NCBI RefSeq assembly: GCF_029714425.1 | Contig: NZ_CP121668.1 | Location: forward strand, 6,159,501-6,223,500 | Direction: 5' to 3' | From: Bradyrhizobium sp. CB2312 | GTDB lineage: Bacteria > Pseudomonadota > Alphaproteobacteria > Rhizobiales > Xanthobacteraceae | DNA: 64,000 nt | In this document: positions 8,561-17,407 of the stretch, piece by piece | Layout of the letters: every line of letters begins with the position of its first letter | Numbering within the stretch: the first letter of the stretch is position 1 | Position numbers and translations under genes: made by a program | Notes under the pieces: generated by a model | Told to the model about the DNA's origin: nothing | What the model saw: only the letters and a program-made list of their open reading frames with translations | The model's database searches: none

Positions 8561-10516
8561 TCACTCCGCGGCCGCCGGCGCCGCGAGGGCGTCCTCGACC
8601 GGCGGCGGCTCCCGGTTGGGCGCCTCGCTAGAGTCGGCCATCTGGGCCAGTTTCTCACGTGCGGCCTCGGCCTCGCGCTGCCTGTTCCACATGCTGGCAT
8701 AGAGCCCGCCCTGCGCCAGCAGCTTGGCGTGGGTGCCGCGTTCGGCGATGCGGCCCTGGTCCAGCACGATGATCTCGTCGGCACCGACGATGGTCGAGAG
8801 CCGGTGCGCGATCACCAGCGAGGTGCGGTTCTTGGCGACACGGTCGAGCGCGCCCTGAATCTCGTGCTCGGTATGGGTGTCGAGGGCCGAGGTCGCTTCG
8901 TCCAGCACCAGGATCGGCGGCGCCTTCAAGACGGTGCGCGCGATCGCGACACGCTGCTTTTCGCCGCCTGACAGTTTCAGGCCACGCTCGCCGACCTGGG
9001 TCTCGTAGCCCAGCGGCGCCATGCGGATGAAATGGTCGATCTGCGCGAGGCGCGCCGCCTCCTCGACGTCGGCGTCGCTCGCATCCCAGCGGCCGTAGCG
9101 GATGTTGTAGCGGATGGTGTCGTTGAACAGCACGGTGTCCTGCGGCACCATGCCGATCGAGGCGCGCAAGCTGGCCTGCGTGACCTCGCGGATGTCCTGG
9201 CCGTCGATCAGGATCTTGCCGCCCGAGACGTCGTAGAGGCGGAACAAGAGGCGCGAGATCGTCGACTTGCCCGCGCCGGAGGGACCGACGATCGCAACCG
9301 TCTTGCCGGCCGGCACCTCGAAGCTGATGCCTTTGAGGATCGGCCGCGTCGGCTCATAGGCAAAGCGCACGTCCTCGAAGCGGACCGTGCCGGCGGACAC
9401 GTTTAGCGGCGCCGCGCCCGGCACGTCCTTGATCTCGGCCTCGCGGCCGAGCACGCCGAACATCTTCTCGATGTCGATGATCGCCTGCTTGATCTCGCGA
9501 TAGACCATGCCCATGAAATTCAGCGGCTGGTAAAGCTGGATCATCATGGCGTTGACCAGCACGAAATCGCCGACCGTGTTGGTGCCATTGCGCACGCCGA
9601 TCGCGCACATCAGCATGGTCGCGGTCAATCCCAGCGTGAAGATCACGGCCTGGCCGGTGTTGAGCACGGCGAGCGAAGTATAGGTGTGGACGCTCGCCTC
9701 CTCGTAGCGCGCGACCGACTTGTCGTAGCGCTGCGCCTCGCGCATCTCGGCGCTGAAATACTTCACGGTCTCGTAGTTGAGCAGCGAGTCGATTGCCTTG
9801 GTGTTCGCCTCGGTGTCGGAATCGTTCATCTTGCGGCGGATGCCGATCCGCCACTCGGTCGCGATGTAAGTATAGTACATGTAGACCGTGACCGTGATCA
9901 GGGTTGCGACCACGTAGCGCCAGTCGAACTGCCAGAGCAGCACCGCCATCAGCAGCGAGACCTCGACGATGGTCGGGATCAGCTGCAGGATCACCATGCG
10001 CACGATCACCTCGATGCCCTCGCGGCCGCGCTCGAGCACGCGCGTCAGGCCGCCGGTCTTGCGCTCCAGGTGAAAGCGCAGCGACAATTCGTGCATGTGG
10101 ACGAAGGTCATGGTGGCGAGCTTGCGCACCGCATGCATGGCGACGCGGGCGAAGATGCCGTCGCGCCACTGTGTCAGCACCGCCATCAGGATGCGCATGG
10201 CGCCGTAGCTCGCGGTGAGCAGCAGCGGCGAGGCGATCACCCAGAGATGCCAATTGTCGGCCGCGACCGGCGCGGTGTTGGCGCCGGTCAGCGCGTCGGT
10301 CGCCCATTTGAAGCTGAACGGCACCGCCAGCGTGATCAGCTTGGCCGCGAGCAGCAGCACCATCGACCAGACCACGCGCATCTTCAGGTCGAAGCGGTCG
10401 CCCGGCCAGATATAGGGCCACAGATGCGCCAGCGTGCCCATCAAGGTGGCCGCGGCCGGCGCTCCGCCGGCAGGTTCAGGAACGTCGGCGCCGTCGAACG
10501 ATTGAGGTTGGTCCAT
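8561..10516 (-). CDS. ABC exporter of the Atm1/heavy-metal type (fused membrane and ATPase domains)
   Basis: A 651-residue half-transporter that should act as a homodimer in the inner membrane. The first 330 residues hold six membrane helices (for example MVLLLAAKLITLAVPFSFKW and MAVLLWQFDWRYVV). The ATPase domain follows with Walker A GPSGAGKST near residue 410, signature LSGGEKQR near 515, Walker B ILVLDEATSALD, and the switch histidine in IAHRLSTI. The TEWRIGIRRKMNDSDTEANTKAIDSLLNYETVKYF segment is typical of Atm1/HMT1 exporters, which move glutathione-linked or metal-linked compounds. Two Met codons lie in tandem at the start. It is followed by psd and pssA on the same strand, but a functional link is not evident. 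Confidence 0.9.
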   Translation of the reverse strand: MDQPQSFDGADVPEPAGGAPAAATLMGTLAHLWPYIWPGDRFDLKMRVVWSMVLLLAAKLITLAVPFSFKWATDALTGANTAPVAADNWHLWVIASPLLLTASYGAMRILMAVLTQWRDGIFARVAMHAVRKLATMTFVHMHELSLRFHLERKTGGLTRVLERGREGIEVIVRMVILQLIPTIVEVSLLMAVLLWQFDWRYVVATLITVTVYMYYTYIATEWRIGIRRKMNDSDTEANTKAIDSLLNYETVKYFSAEMREAQRYDKSVARYEEASVHTYTSLAVLNTGQAVIFTLGLTATMLMCAIGVRNGTNTVGDFVLVNAMMIQLYQPLNFMGMVYREIKQAIIDIEKMFGVLGREAEIKDVPGAAPLNVSAGTVRFEDVRFAYEPTRPILKGISFEVPAGKTVAIVGPSGAGKSTISRLLFRLYDVSGGKILIDGQDIREVTQASLRASIGMVPQDTVLFNDTIRYNIRYGRWDASDADVEEAARLAQIDHFIRMAPLGYETQVGERGLKLSGGEKQRVAIARTVLKAPPILVLDEATSALDTHTEHEIQGALDRVAKNRTSLVIAHRLSTIVGADEIIVLDQGRIAERGTHAKLLAQGGLYASMWNRQREAEAAREKLAQMADSSEAPNREPPPVEDALAAPAAAE

Positions 10517-10708
10517 CAAGAAGCCTGAAAGCCCGCCGGATGCGGACGTCGCTGCGATTAACGGTTTTCGCCCGTCATATAGAGCCTTCCAGATGCCAGC
10601 GCACCCCGCCAGATGGCGAATCTTCGATTGTTTGTCGCCATTTACCGGTAGATTCCCGGTCAGGTCGAATCACCGATTGGGCTTGACGCCCCTTCGCTGC
10701 AATGCATC

Positions 10709-11323
10709 ATGACACCAATGAGCACCATTCAAACCGTCTGTGTCTATTGCGGCTCCGGCCCCGGAACCAATCCCCGCTTCACCGAAGGCGCCAAGGCGTT
10801 CGGCAAGGCCCTCGCCGAGAACAACATCCGCCTCGTCTATGGCGGCGGCTCGCTCGGCCTGATGGGCTCGGTCGCGACCTCCGTGCTCGACCACGGCGGC
10901 ACGGTCACCGGCATCATTCCCGAATTCCTCCGCAAGCGCGAGAACGCGCTGACGCGCGTGCAGGAGATGATCGTCACCCCCGACATGCACGAGCGCAAGC
11001 GGCTGATGTTCGAGCGCTCCGACGCCTTCGTGGCGCTGCCGGGCGGCGTCGGCACGCTGGAAGAGCTGGTCGAGCAACTGACCTGGAAGCAGCTCGGCCG
11101 TCACGCCAAGCCGGTGCTGCTCGCCAATATCGACGATTTCTGGGAGCCGCTGTTCTCGCTGCTGTCGCATATGCGCCAGACCGAGTTCATCCGCGCCGGC
11201 CTTTCGGTCGACATCCTCAAGGCCGACCGCGTCGAGGAGATCCTGCCGAAGCTGAAGGCGGCGGCAGCCCAGATCGCCGAGGCGGAAAAGCAGCTCGCCC
11301 CGGAGGTTGCGCGCAGGCTGTAA
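10709..11323 (+). CDS. LOG-family protein, cytokinin riboside monophosphate phosphoribohydrolase-like
   Basis: A 204-residue Rossmann-fold protein of the LOG/TIGR00730 family, which cleaves nucleoside 5'-monophosphates to free base and ribose phosphate. The N-terminal CVYCGSGPG, the YGGGSLGLMG loop and the catalytic PGGVGTLEE motif at residues 111-119, with a conserved Arg at MHERKRLM, are all present. In plant-associated bacteria such enzymes can release active cytokinins; in others they act as general nucleotide hydrolases, and the sequence does not separate the two. Starts at 10709 or 10718 are both possible. It is divergent from the ABC exporter. Confidence 0.88.
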   Translation: MTPMSTIQTVCVYCGSGPGTNPRFTEGAKAFGKALAENNIRLVYGGGSLGLMGSVATSVLDHGGTVTGIIPEFLRKRENALTRVQEMIVTPDMHERKRLMFERSDAFVALPGGVGTLEELVEQLTWKQLGRHAKPVLLANIDDFWEPLFSLLSHMRQTEFIRAGLSVDILKADRVEEILPKLKAAAAQIAEAEKQLAPEVARRL

Positions 11324-11326
11324 GAG

Positions 11327-11704
11327 CTACTCGCTCGGAAACGTCACCGCCTCGACCCGGTTACCATCGGGATCGAGGACAAAGGCTGCGTAATAGCGCA
11401 CACGGTCGTGTGGCCGCAGGCCCGGCGCGCCGTCGGAGACACCACCGGCGGACACCGCGGCGGCATGAAACGCATCGATCTCGGCGGTGGTCTTCGCCCG
11501 CAGGCAGATGTGCACGCCGCTCTCGGCCGGTACGCGCGGCATGCCCTCGCGCAAATTGATCCAGAACTCCGGATAGGCCTTGCCGAAGCCGACCGTCCGT
11601 GGCCGCGTCACGAGACGCGTCAGGCCGAGCGTTGCGAGTGTCGCCTCGTAGAATTTTGCGGAGCGATCGAGATCGCTGACGCCGACGGAGATGTGGTCGA
11701 TCAT
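11327..11704 (-). CDS. VOC-superfamily (glyoxalase/bleomycin resistance-like) protein
   Basis: A 125-residue single-domain protein with the vicinal oxygen chelate fold. It begins MIDHISVGVSDLDRSAKFYE, a standard first beta-strand and helix, and ends with the paired YYAAFVLDPDGNRVEAV. Candidate metal ligands are His4 and the Glu in NRVEAV. The fold serves lyases, dioxygenases and resistance proteins, and the substrate cannot be inferred. It is convergent with the LOG gene, whose stop is only a few bases away, and is followed by an intergenic palindromic repeat. Confidence 0.82.
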   Translation of the reverse strand: MIDHISVGVSDLDRSAKFYEATLATLGLTRLVTRPRTVGFGKAYPEFWINLREGMPRVPAESGVHICLRAKTTAEIDAFHAAAVSAGGVSDGAPGLRPHDRVRYYAAFVLDPDGNRVEAVTFPSE

Positions 11705-11723
11705 GCCCCTGCCCTCTCCTCCT

Positions 11724-11809
11724 CGTCATTGCGAGGAGCGAAGCGACGAAGCAATCCAGACTGCTTCGGCGGAAAGACCCTGGATTGCTTCGCTTCGCTC
11801 GCAATGACG
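11724..11809. repeat. Palindromic intergenic repeat, CGTCATTGCGAGG type
   Basis: An imperfect inverted repeat of 86 bp. The left arm begins CGTCATTGCGAGGAGCGAAG and includes GAAGCAATCCAG; the right arm is CTGGATTGCTTCGCTTCGC ending in GCAATGACG. It fills the gap between the VOC gene and cimA stop codons. Elements with this sequence are dispersed in Bradyrhizobium-type genomes. It could fold as a long hairpin in transcripts. Confidence 0.8.
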
Positions 11810-11832
11810 GTGCTTGTGGCGCCGCCGTAGCC

Positions 11833-13431
11833 CTACGCCGGCGCGCCCGATTTCACGAGCTTGTAGATCACCGAATCCATCAGCGCCTGGAACGAGGCGT
11901 CGATGATGTTCGGGGACACCCCGACCGTGGTCCAGCGGTCGCCGTTCTCGTCCTCGCTCTCGATCAGCACGCGCGTGACCGCGCCCGTGCCGCCATTGAG
12001 GATACGCACGCGGTAGTCGATCAGCGTCAGGCCCTCGATGTATCTCTGGTACTTGCCGAGATCCTTGCGCAGCGCGACGTCGAGCGCGTTGACGGGGCCA
12101 TTGCCTTCGGCCGCCGAGATCAGGCGCTCACCGGCGACGTCGACCTTGACCACCGCGAGCGCCACGGTGACGCGTTCGCCATGCGAATTGTAGCGCTGCT
12201 CGACATTGACGTCGAACTGCTCGACCTCGAAATAATGCGGCACCTTGCCGAGCGTGCGGCGCGCCAGGAGATCGAACGAGGCGTTGGCGGATTCATAGGC
12301 GTAGCCCTGTGCCTCCCGCTCTTTCAACTCCTCGACCAGCCGCGTCAGCTTCGGATCGCTCTTCTCGTAAGCGATGCCGGCACGGTCGAGCTCGGCGATG
12401 ACGTTGGAGCGGCCGGCCTGGTCCGACACCAGCACCTTGCGGTGGTTGCCGACCGTTTCGGGCAGCACGTGCTCGTAGGTCTGCGGATCCTTCAGCACGG
12501 CGGAGGCATGGATGCCGGTCTTGGTGACGAAGGCGCTCTCGCCGACGTAAGGAGCATGCCGGTTCGGCACGCGGTTGAGCATGTCATCGAGCGTGCGCGA
12601 CACTTTCACGAGCGTCGCCAGCTTCTCTGCGGTGACGCCGATCTCGAAGGCGTCGGAAAACTCCTTCTTCAATTTCAGCGTCGGGATCAGCGAGCAGAGA
12701 TTGGCGTTGCCGCAGCGCTCGCCGAGGCCGTTGAGGGTGCCCTGGATCTGCCGCGCGCCGGCGCGCACCGCCGCGAGCGAATTCGCCACCGCCTGCTCGG
12801 TGTCGTTATGGGCGTGGATGCCGACATGGTCGCCGGGGATGTGCTTCGTCACCTCGGTGACGATGGCCTCGACCTCGTTCGGCATGGTGCCGCCATTGGT
12901 GTCGCACAGCACCACCCAGCGCGCACCGGCCTCATAAGCGGCCTTGGCGCAGGCGAGCGCGAAAGTGGCGTCTTCCTTGTAGCCGTCGAAGAAATGCTCG
13001 CAGTCGAGCATGACCTCGCGGCCCGCAGCCTTCGCCGCCGCGACGCTGTCGCGGATCGAGGCGAGGTTTTCCTCCTTCGTCGTCTCCAGCGCGACGCGCA
13101 CCTGGTAGGCCGACGACTTTGCCACGAAGCAGATCGCATCGGCTTTCGCCTCGAGCAGGCCGGCAACGCCGGGATCGTTGGAGACCGAGCGCCCTGCCCG
13201 CCGCGTCATGCCGAAGGCGGTGAAGCGCGCATGATTAAGCTTGGGCCTCGTCGCGAAGAATTCGCTGTCGAGCGGATTGGCGCCGGGATAACCGCCCTCG
13301 ACATAGTCGATGCCGAGATCATCGAGCATGGCCGCAATGATCTGCTTGTCGGTCAGCGTGAAATCGACGCCGTTGGTCTGCGCGCCGTCGCGCAGCGTGG
13401 TGTCGAACAGATAGAGGCGCTCCCTGCTCAT
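11833..13431 (-). CDS. cimA: (R)-citramalate synthase
   Basis: Condenses pyruvate and acetyl-CoA to citramalate, opening a threonine-independent route to isoleucine. The 532-residue product starts MSRERLYLFDTTLRDGAQT, the HMGL-like TIM-barrel signature, and carries GIHAHNDTEQAV (metal-binding His pair) and LNGLGERCGNANL. A C-terminal LeuA-type regulatory domain covers roughly the last 130 residues. This long form with DTTLRDGAQTNGVDFT matches CimA rather than LeuA. The ATG at 13431 overlaps the TGA of the upstream acetyltransferase gene (ATGA), which suggests translational coupling. The substrate distinction from isopropylmalate synthase is by family resemblance. Confidence 0.9.
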   Translation of the reverse strand: MSRERLYLFDTTLRDGAQTNGVDFTLTDKQIIAAMLDDLGIDYVEGGYPGANPLDSEFFATRPKLNHARFTAFGMTRRAGRSVSNDPGVAGLLEAKADAICFVAKSSAYQVRVALETTKEENLASIRDSVAAAKAAGREVMLDCEHFFDGYKEDATFALACAKAAYEAGARWVVLCDTNGGTMPNEVEAIVTEVTKHIPGDHVGIHAHNDTEQAVANSLAAVRAGARQIQGTLNGLGERCGNANLCSLIPTLKLKKEFSDAFEIGVTAEKLATLVKVSRTLDDMLNRVPNRHAPYVGESAFVTKTGIHASAVLKDPQTYEHVLPETVGNHRKVLVSDQAGRSNVIAELDRAGIAYEKSDPKLTRLVEELKEREAQGYAYESANASFDLLARRTLGKVPHYFEVEQFDVNVEQRYNSHGERVTVALAVVKVDVAGERLISAAEGNGPVNALDVALRKDLGKYQRYIEGLTLIDYRVRILNGGTGAVTRVLIESEDENGDRWTTVGVSPNIIDASFQALMDSVIYKLVKSGAPA

Positions 13432-13919
13432 TGCGGTGCTCCGAGCGTCTTCTTCATGGTGGTGTTGGCGAGCCACTCGTCATTGACGGTGACGCTGTTG
13501 CGCCGCTGGGCGGTGTAGCCGCGCTTGGCGAAGAAATTCTGGGCGGTGTCGCTGGCATCGACGGTCAGCGCGGTTGCGCCGCGGCCGCCGGCGAGCTTCT
13601 CCAGCGCATCGACCAGCATGGTCGCGATGCCCTGCCCGCTAACGGCGGGATGCACATAGAGCATGCGGATTTGATCGGTGCCGCGCAGCGAGGCAAAGCC
13701 AACGGGCGAGCCTTCCAGCGTCGCGATCAGCGTCAGGTCGGAGGCGAGCTGCTTGCCGAACTCCTCGTCCTCCGCGGCCTCCATCCAGGCCTGCTGCTGC
13801 GCCTCGCTATAGTCGTCGCCGGTCAGCTCCTCGATGCTGGCGGTGAAGATCGCGGCGAGCACCGGCACGTCATCCGGCAGGAACGGCCGCAGGCCGGGCT
13901 TTGGCAAACTCTGTCCCAT
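13428..13919 (-). CDS. GNAT-family N-acetyltransferase
   Basis: A 163-residue acetyl-CoA-dependent acetyltransferase. It shows the GNAT core: LRPFLPDDVPVLAAIF at the N-terminus, the acetyl-CoA loop IRMLYVHPAVSGQGIATMLV (a Q/R-x-x-G-x-G/A-type loop) and a C-terminal NFFAKRGYTAQRR segment. The start at 13919 follows the stop of the tiny upstream ORF by five bases. Its own stop overlaps the cimA start. The acceptor substrate is unknown. Its place between cysS and cimA looks like operon neighbourhood rather than shared pathway. Confidence 0.85.
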   Translation of the reverse strand: MGQSLPKPGLRPFLPDDVPVLAAIFTASIEELTGDDYSEAQQQAWMEAAEDEEFGKQLASDLTLIATLEGSPVGFASLRGTDQIRMLYVHPAVSGQGIATMLVDALEKLAGGRGATALTVDASDTAQNFFAKRGYTAQRRNSVTVNDEWLANTTMKKTLGAPQ

Positions 13920-13924
13920 CGTCG

Positions 13925-14038
13925 TCACCACATCCCATAGAGTTTCAGCGCGATCGCCACGGCGGCGCCGAGCAGTAGGATCTTCAGCGCGATGTAATAG
14001 AGCCAGTGCCGCGGGAACGGCGTGTCGGGCCGTTTCAT
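13925..14038 (-). CDS. 37-residue single-helix membrane protein
   Basis: A very short [22 protein letters not shown] followed by a hydrophobic run [18 protein letters not shown] to the stop. It has a positively charged N-terminus and one predicted membrane helix. Its ATG overlaps the TGA of cysS (ATGA at 14035-14038), and the next gene starts five bases after its stop, so it is tightly embedded in the cysS-GNAT-cimA chain. That spacing is the main evidence that it is translated. I know no function. Confidence 0.6.
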   Translation of the reverse strand: MKRPDTPFPRHWLYYIALKILLLGAAVAIALKLYGMW

Positions 14039-15414
14039 CGCGCGATCTCCCAGGTCGTGCCGTCCTTGGAGTCCTTGATCGCAACGCCCATCGCCGCAAG
14101 CAGATCGCGGATGCGGTCGGACTCTTTGAAGTCCTTCCGACCACGCGCCGCCGTCCGCTCCGCGATCAGGCGCTCGACCTCTGCGGCATCGACGCCGCTC
14201 GCCTGCTGCTTGCGCCCTTCCCATTGTGCCGCGCTCTCGGAGAGGAAGCCGAGTAGCCGCAGCGATCCCGATACTGCAGCGGCATCGCCGCGCAAGCCGT
14301 GCAGCGCCGCAATCGCGAGCGGCGTGTTGAGGTCGTCGAGCAGCGGCTCGACGACGGATGCCGCCGGCTTGCCGGGCGCAACGTCGGCCGCGACCCGATA
14401 CCAGTCGTCGAGCGTCCTGGCGCTCTCCTCCAGCGACTTCATCGTCCAGTCGATCGGCGAGCGGTAATGCGTCTTCAGCATGTTCAGGCGCAGCACCTCG
14501 CCCGGCCAGTCCTGGAGCAGCTCGTGAATGGTGATGAAGTTGCCGAGGCTCTTCGACATCTTCTCGCTCTCGACCTGAAGGAAGCCGTTGTGCATCCAGT
14601 AGTTCGCCATGCGCTCCTGGTGGAAGGCGCAGCAGGTCTGCGCGACCTCGTTCTCGTGATGCGGAAACACGAGATCGATGCCGCCGCCGTGGATGTCGAA
14701 GTGCTCGCCGAGATGCTTCCAAGCCATCGCCGAGCACTCGATGTGCCAGCCAGGACGGCCCTCGGCCTTGATGCCGGCCGGCGACGGCCATGACGGCTCG
14801 CCCGGCTTGGACGGCTTCCACAGCACGAAGTCGGTATTGCCCTTCTTGTAGGGCGCAACGTCGACACGGGCGCCGGCAACCATCTCGTCCAGCGAGCGGT
14901 TGGACAATGCGCCGTAGCGCGGCAGGCCCGCATTGGCCGCGTTCATCGCCTGCGGCGAGAACAGCACATGGTCCTCGGCGGCATAGGCGAAGCCGCCCTT
15001 GATCAGCCTCTCGATGATCTCGCGCATCTCGACGATGTGCTCGGTCGCGCGCGGCTCGACGCTCGGCCTGAGCGCACCGAGCGCGTCGACGTCGGCGTGA
15101 AACTGCTCGCCGGTCTGCTCGGTGACCTTGCGGATCGCCTCGTTCAGCGGCAGGCCGGGAAAGTCGCGCGCAGCACGGTCGTTGATCTTGTCGTCGACGT
15201 CGGTGATGTTGCGGACATATTTGACGTGCGCCTCGCCGTAGATGTGGCGCAGCAGCCGAAACAGCACGTCGAACACGATCACCGGCCGCGCATTGCCGAT
15301 ATGGGCGAAGTCATAGACGGTCGGTCCGCAGACATACATGCGGACGTCCTTCGCATCGAGCGGCACGAACGGCCGCTTTTCCTTCGTCAGCGTATCGTAA
15401 AGGCGCAATTCCAT
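14035..15414 (-). CDS. cysS: Cysteinyl-tRNA synthetase
   Basis: A class I aminoacyl-tRNA synthetase of 459 residues that charges tRNA-Cys. The zinc-binding Cys29 in YVCGPTVYD precedes the HIGH-type motif HIGN (residues 38-41). The remaining zinc-ligand segment WHIECSAM and HHENEVAQ are visible, and KMSKSLGN lies near residue 280. The C-terminal DALR-type region is present. It heads a chain with a 37-residue membrane ORF, a GNAT gene and cimA, all overlapping or nearly so. Confidence 0.97.
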   Translation of the reverse strand: MELRLYDTLTKEKRPFVPLDAKDVRMYVCGPTVYDFAHIGNARPVIVFDVLFRLLRHIYGEAHVKYVRNITDVDDKINDRAARDFPGLPLNEAIRKVTEQTGEQFHADVDALGALRPSVEPRATEHIVEMREIIERLIKGGFAYAAEDHVLFSPQAMNAANAGLPRYGALSNRSLDEMVAGARVDVAPYKKGNTDFVLWKPSKPGEPSWPSPAGIKAEGRPGWHIECSAMAWKHLGEHFDIHGGGIDLVFPHHENEVAQTCCAFHQERMANYWMHNGFLQVESEKMSKSLGNFITIHELLQDWPGEVLRLNMLKTHYRSPIDWTMKSLEESARTLDDWYRVAADVAPGKPAASVVEPLLDDLNTPLAIAALHGLRGDAAAVSGSLRLLGFLSESAAQWEGRKQQASGVDAAEVERLIAERTAARGRKDFKESDRIRDLLAAMGVAIKDSKDGTTWEIAR

Positions 15415-15702
15415 ATGGATACCCGTCGGCTGTTGGCCGGGCGTCCAAGGCTCTCAATGTGTTTGAGAAAAGACGGCTCCAGCCAGCGAATCGCTAGCTC
15501 GTAATCTCGCGGCAAATGACGCAAATGGCGAGGAGACCGTTCATGCGGAACATATGGGCCATGAGGCGGCCCTGCGTCAAGAGAGCCGCGAAAATGCCGC
15601 TTTATTTCCGCAAAGCGCGGCCTCGCCGCCTTGATGGTTCGTCATCCTTAACCTTTTGAGACTATTCAGAAGCTGGCGGTTCCCCAAAGCCCCGGTATTT
15701 TC

Positions 15703-16008
15703 ATGCGATCGATATTTGCGCTCATTTCCTTTGCCTCCATCCTTGCGGCATCCGGCGCTTTCGCCGAGACCCGCGTCTTCATCATCGCCAGCCAGGCGGA
15801 CGGCTACGGCATCGACCAGTGCCTGGCCAAGGGCGACAAATGCGGCGCACAGGTCGCGCGGACCTATTGCCAGTCACGGGATTTTGCCCAGGCATCGAGC
15901 TATCGCCGGGTCGATCCCGATGAAATTACCGGCTCTGTCCCCAAAACCGGCGCAAACTGCTCCCATGGGCATTGCGACGAATACGTCGCAATCACCTGCC
16001 AGCGCTGA
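15703..16008 (+). CDS. Small secreted hypothetical protein with conserved cysteines
   Basis: A 101-residue protein with a clear signal peptide (MRSIFALISFASILAASGAFA, predicted cleavage after AFA). The mature part has six cysteines (DQCLAKGDKCG, TYCQSRD, NCSHGHCDEY and a final ITCQR), which should form disulfides in the periplasm. The pattern is family-like but I cannot name it. It precedes another secreted protein on the same strand by about 140 bp. Confidence 0.7.
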   Translation: MRSIFALISFASILAASGAFAETRVFIIASQADGYGIDQCLAKGDKCGAQVARTYCQSRDFAQASSYRRVDPDEITGSVPKTGANCSHGHCDEYVAITCQR

Positions 16009-16150
16009 ATTCGCTCGGAGCTGGCGTACCTTAGGTCCGATCTTTGGCCCTTGAAACGACGTGACGATGCCGCAGGAAGCGGCTATGGGAGGGCGCGCTT
16101 CGGCCCCCAAACTCACTTGGAATGTCACATTGGGCCGTGACCTCGCTAGA

Positions 16151-17353
16151 ATGGCGGATATGCCTGAATCTCTCTCTCTCTTCCGTGCCCGCTCCCTCCT
16201 TGCCTGCACCGTGCTCCTCGGCGCCGTCGTGCTTGCCAACGGCGCTCTCGCGCAGGCCGGCCCGCCCGGACCGCCGCCGCAGCCTGGCCAGAACGGGCTC
16301 GGGCCGAACCCGATGTGCTCGCGGCTGGAAGGCCAGCTCGCCGCGCTCGATCGGGGCGGCGGCGGTGGCGACCCCGCGCGCGAAGACCAGATCCGCCGCT
16401 ATCAGGAGTCCCAGAGCCGCCAGCAGGCCGAGCTCGACCGCGTCACCATGCAGGCCAAGCGCATGGGCTGCGATTCCTCCGGCTTCTTCTCGATGTTCAA
16501 CGGCCAGTCGGCGCAATGCGGCCCGGTCAACACCCAGATCCAGCAGATGCGCGCCAATCTGGACCAGATCACCAGCAGTCTCGAACGCCTGCGTGGCGGC
16601 GGCCCCGGCGGCTTCAGCCCGGAGCGCGACAATCAACGCCGCTCGGTGCTGGCGGCGCTGGCGCAGAACAATTGCGGCCCGCAATATGCCAACGCCGCGC
16701 AGTCGCAAGGCGGCGGCAACTTCCTGAGCAATCTGTTCGGCGGCGGCAACAACCCCAACAATCCGCAAGGCGTGCCGCCGGCCGATCTCGGCCCGCAGTC
16801 GGGCACCTACCGCACCGTGTGCGTGCGCACCTGCGACGGCGCTTATTTCCCGATCTCGTTTGCGACCGTGCCGGCGCGCTTTCCCGACGACGAGAAGACC
16901 TGCAAGGCGCTGTGCCCGGCCGCGGAAGCCGTGCTCTACACCCATCGCAATCCCGGCGAGGACATGAACTCGGCGGTCTCCACCGCCGGCCAGCCCTACA
17001 CGGCGCTGCCGACCGCGTTCAAATTCCGCAGCGAGTTCAATCCGTCCTGCTCCTGCAAGGCCGCGGGCCAGACCTGGGCCGACGCGCTGAAATCGGCCGA
17101 CGACAAGGCCGCCGCCGAGCAGCAGGGTGACATCATCGTCACCGAGGAGAGCGCCAAGAAGATGCAGCAGCAGCGGCTCAGCAAGGGCACGCCGCAGCCC
17201 GCCAATGGCAAGAAGGGCGCAGCGCCTGCGCCGACGACGGCGGCTGCGCCAGCGCAGACGCCGCCGGCGGACACCGGCACTGCTGCGTCGAGTTCAGAGA
17301 ACAAGCCGATCCGCTCAGTCGGCCCGACCTTCCTGCCGCAACAGCAGAAGTAG
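16151..17353 (+). CDS. Secreted DUF2865-domain protein
   Basis: A 400-residue exported protein. A hydrophobic signal (ARSLLACTVLLGAVVLANGALAQ) precedes a Pro-rich linker. The central part has a helix-rich region (EDQIRRYQESQSRQQAELDRV), then the Cys-rich core TYRTVCVRTCDGAYFPISF and CKALCPAAE that marks the DUF2865 family. The C-terminal 80 residues are Ala/Pro/Thr low complexity. Starts at 16151 and 16160 are equally plausible; neither has a strong Shine-Dalgarno sequence. The family is common in Bradyrhizobium and relatives and has no established function. The cysteines suggest a periplasmic disulfide-bonded domain. Confidence 0.8.
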   Translation: MADMPESLSLFRARSLLACTVLLGAVVLANGALAQAGPPGPPPQPGQNGLGPNPMCSRLEGQLAALDRGGGGGDPAREDQIRRYQESQSRQQAELDRVTMQAKRMGCDSSGFFSMFNGQSAQCGPVNTQIQQMRANLDQITSSLERLRGGGPGGFSPERDNQRRSVLAALAQNNCGPQYANAAQSQGGGNFLSNLFGGGNNPNNPQGVPPADLGPQSGTYRTVCVRTCDGAYFPISFATVPARFPDDEKTCKALCPAAEAVLYTHRNPGEDMNSAVSTAGQPYTALPTAFKFRSEFNPSCSCKAAGQTWADALKSADDKAAAEQQGDIIVTEESAKKMQQQRLSKGTPQPANGKKGAAPAPTTAAAPAQTPPADTGTAASSSENKPIRSVGPTFLPQQQK

Positions 17354-17407
17354 GCCCTGATCCGTCATGCCCTGCGAAGGCGGTCGCCAGGCGCGGCCGC
17401 TTCGCGG

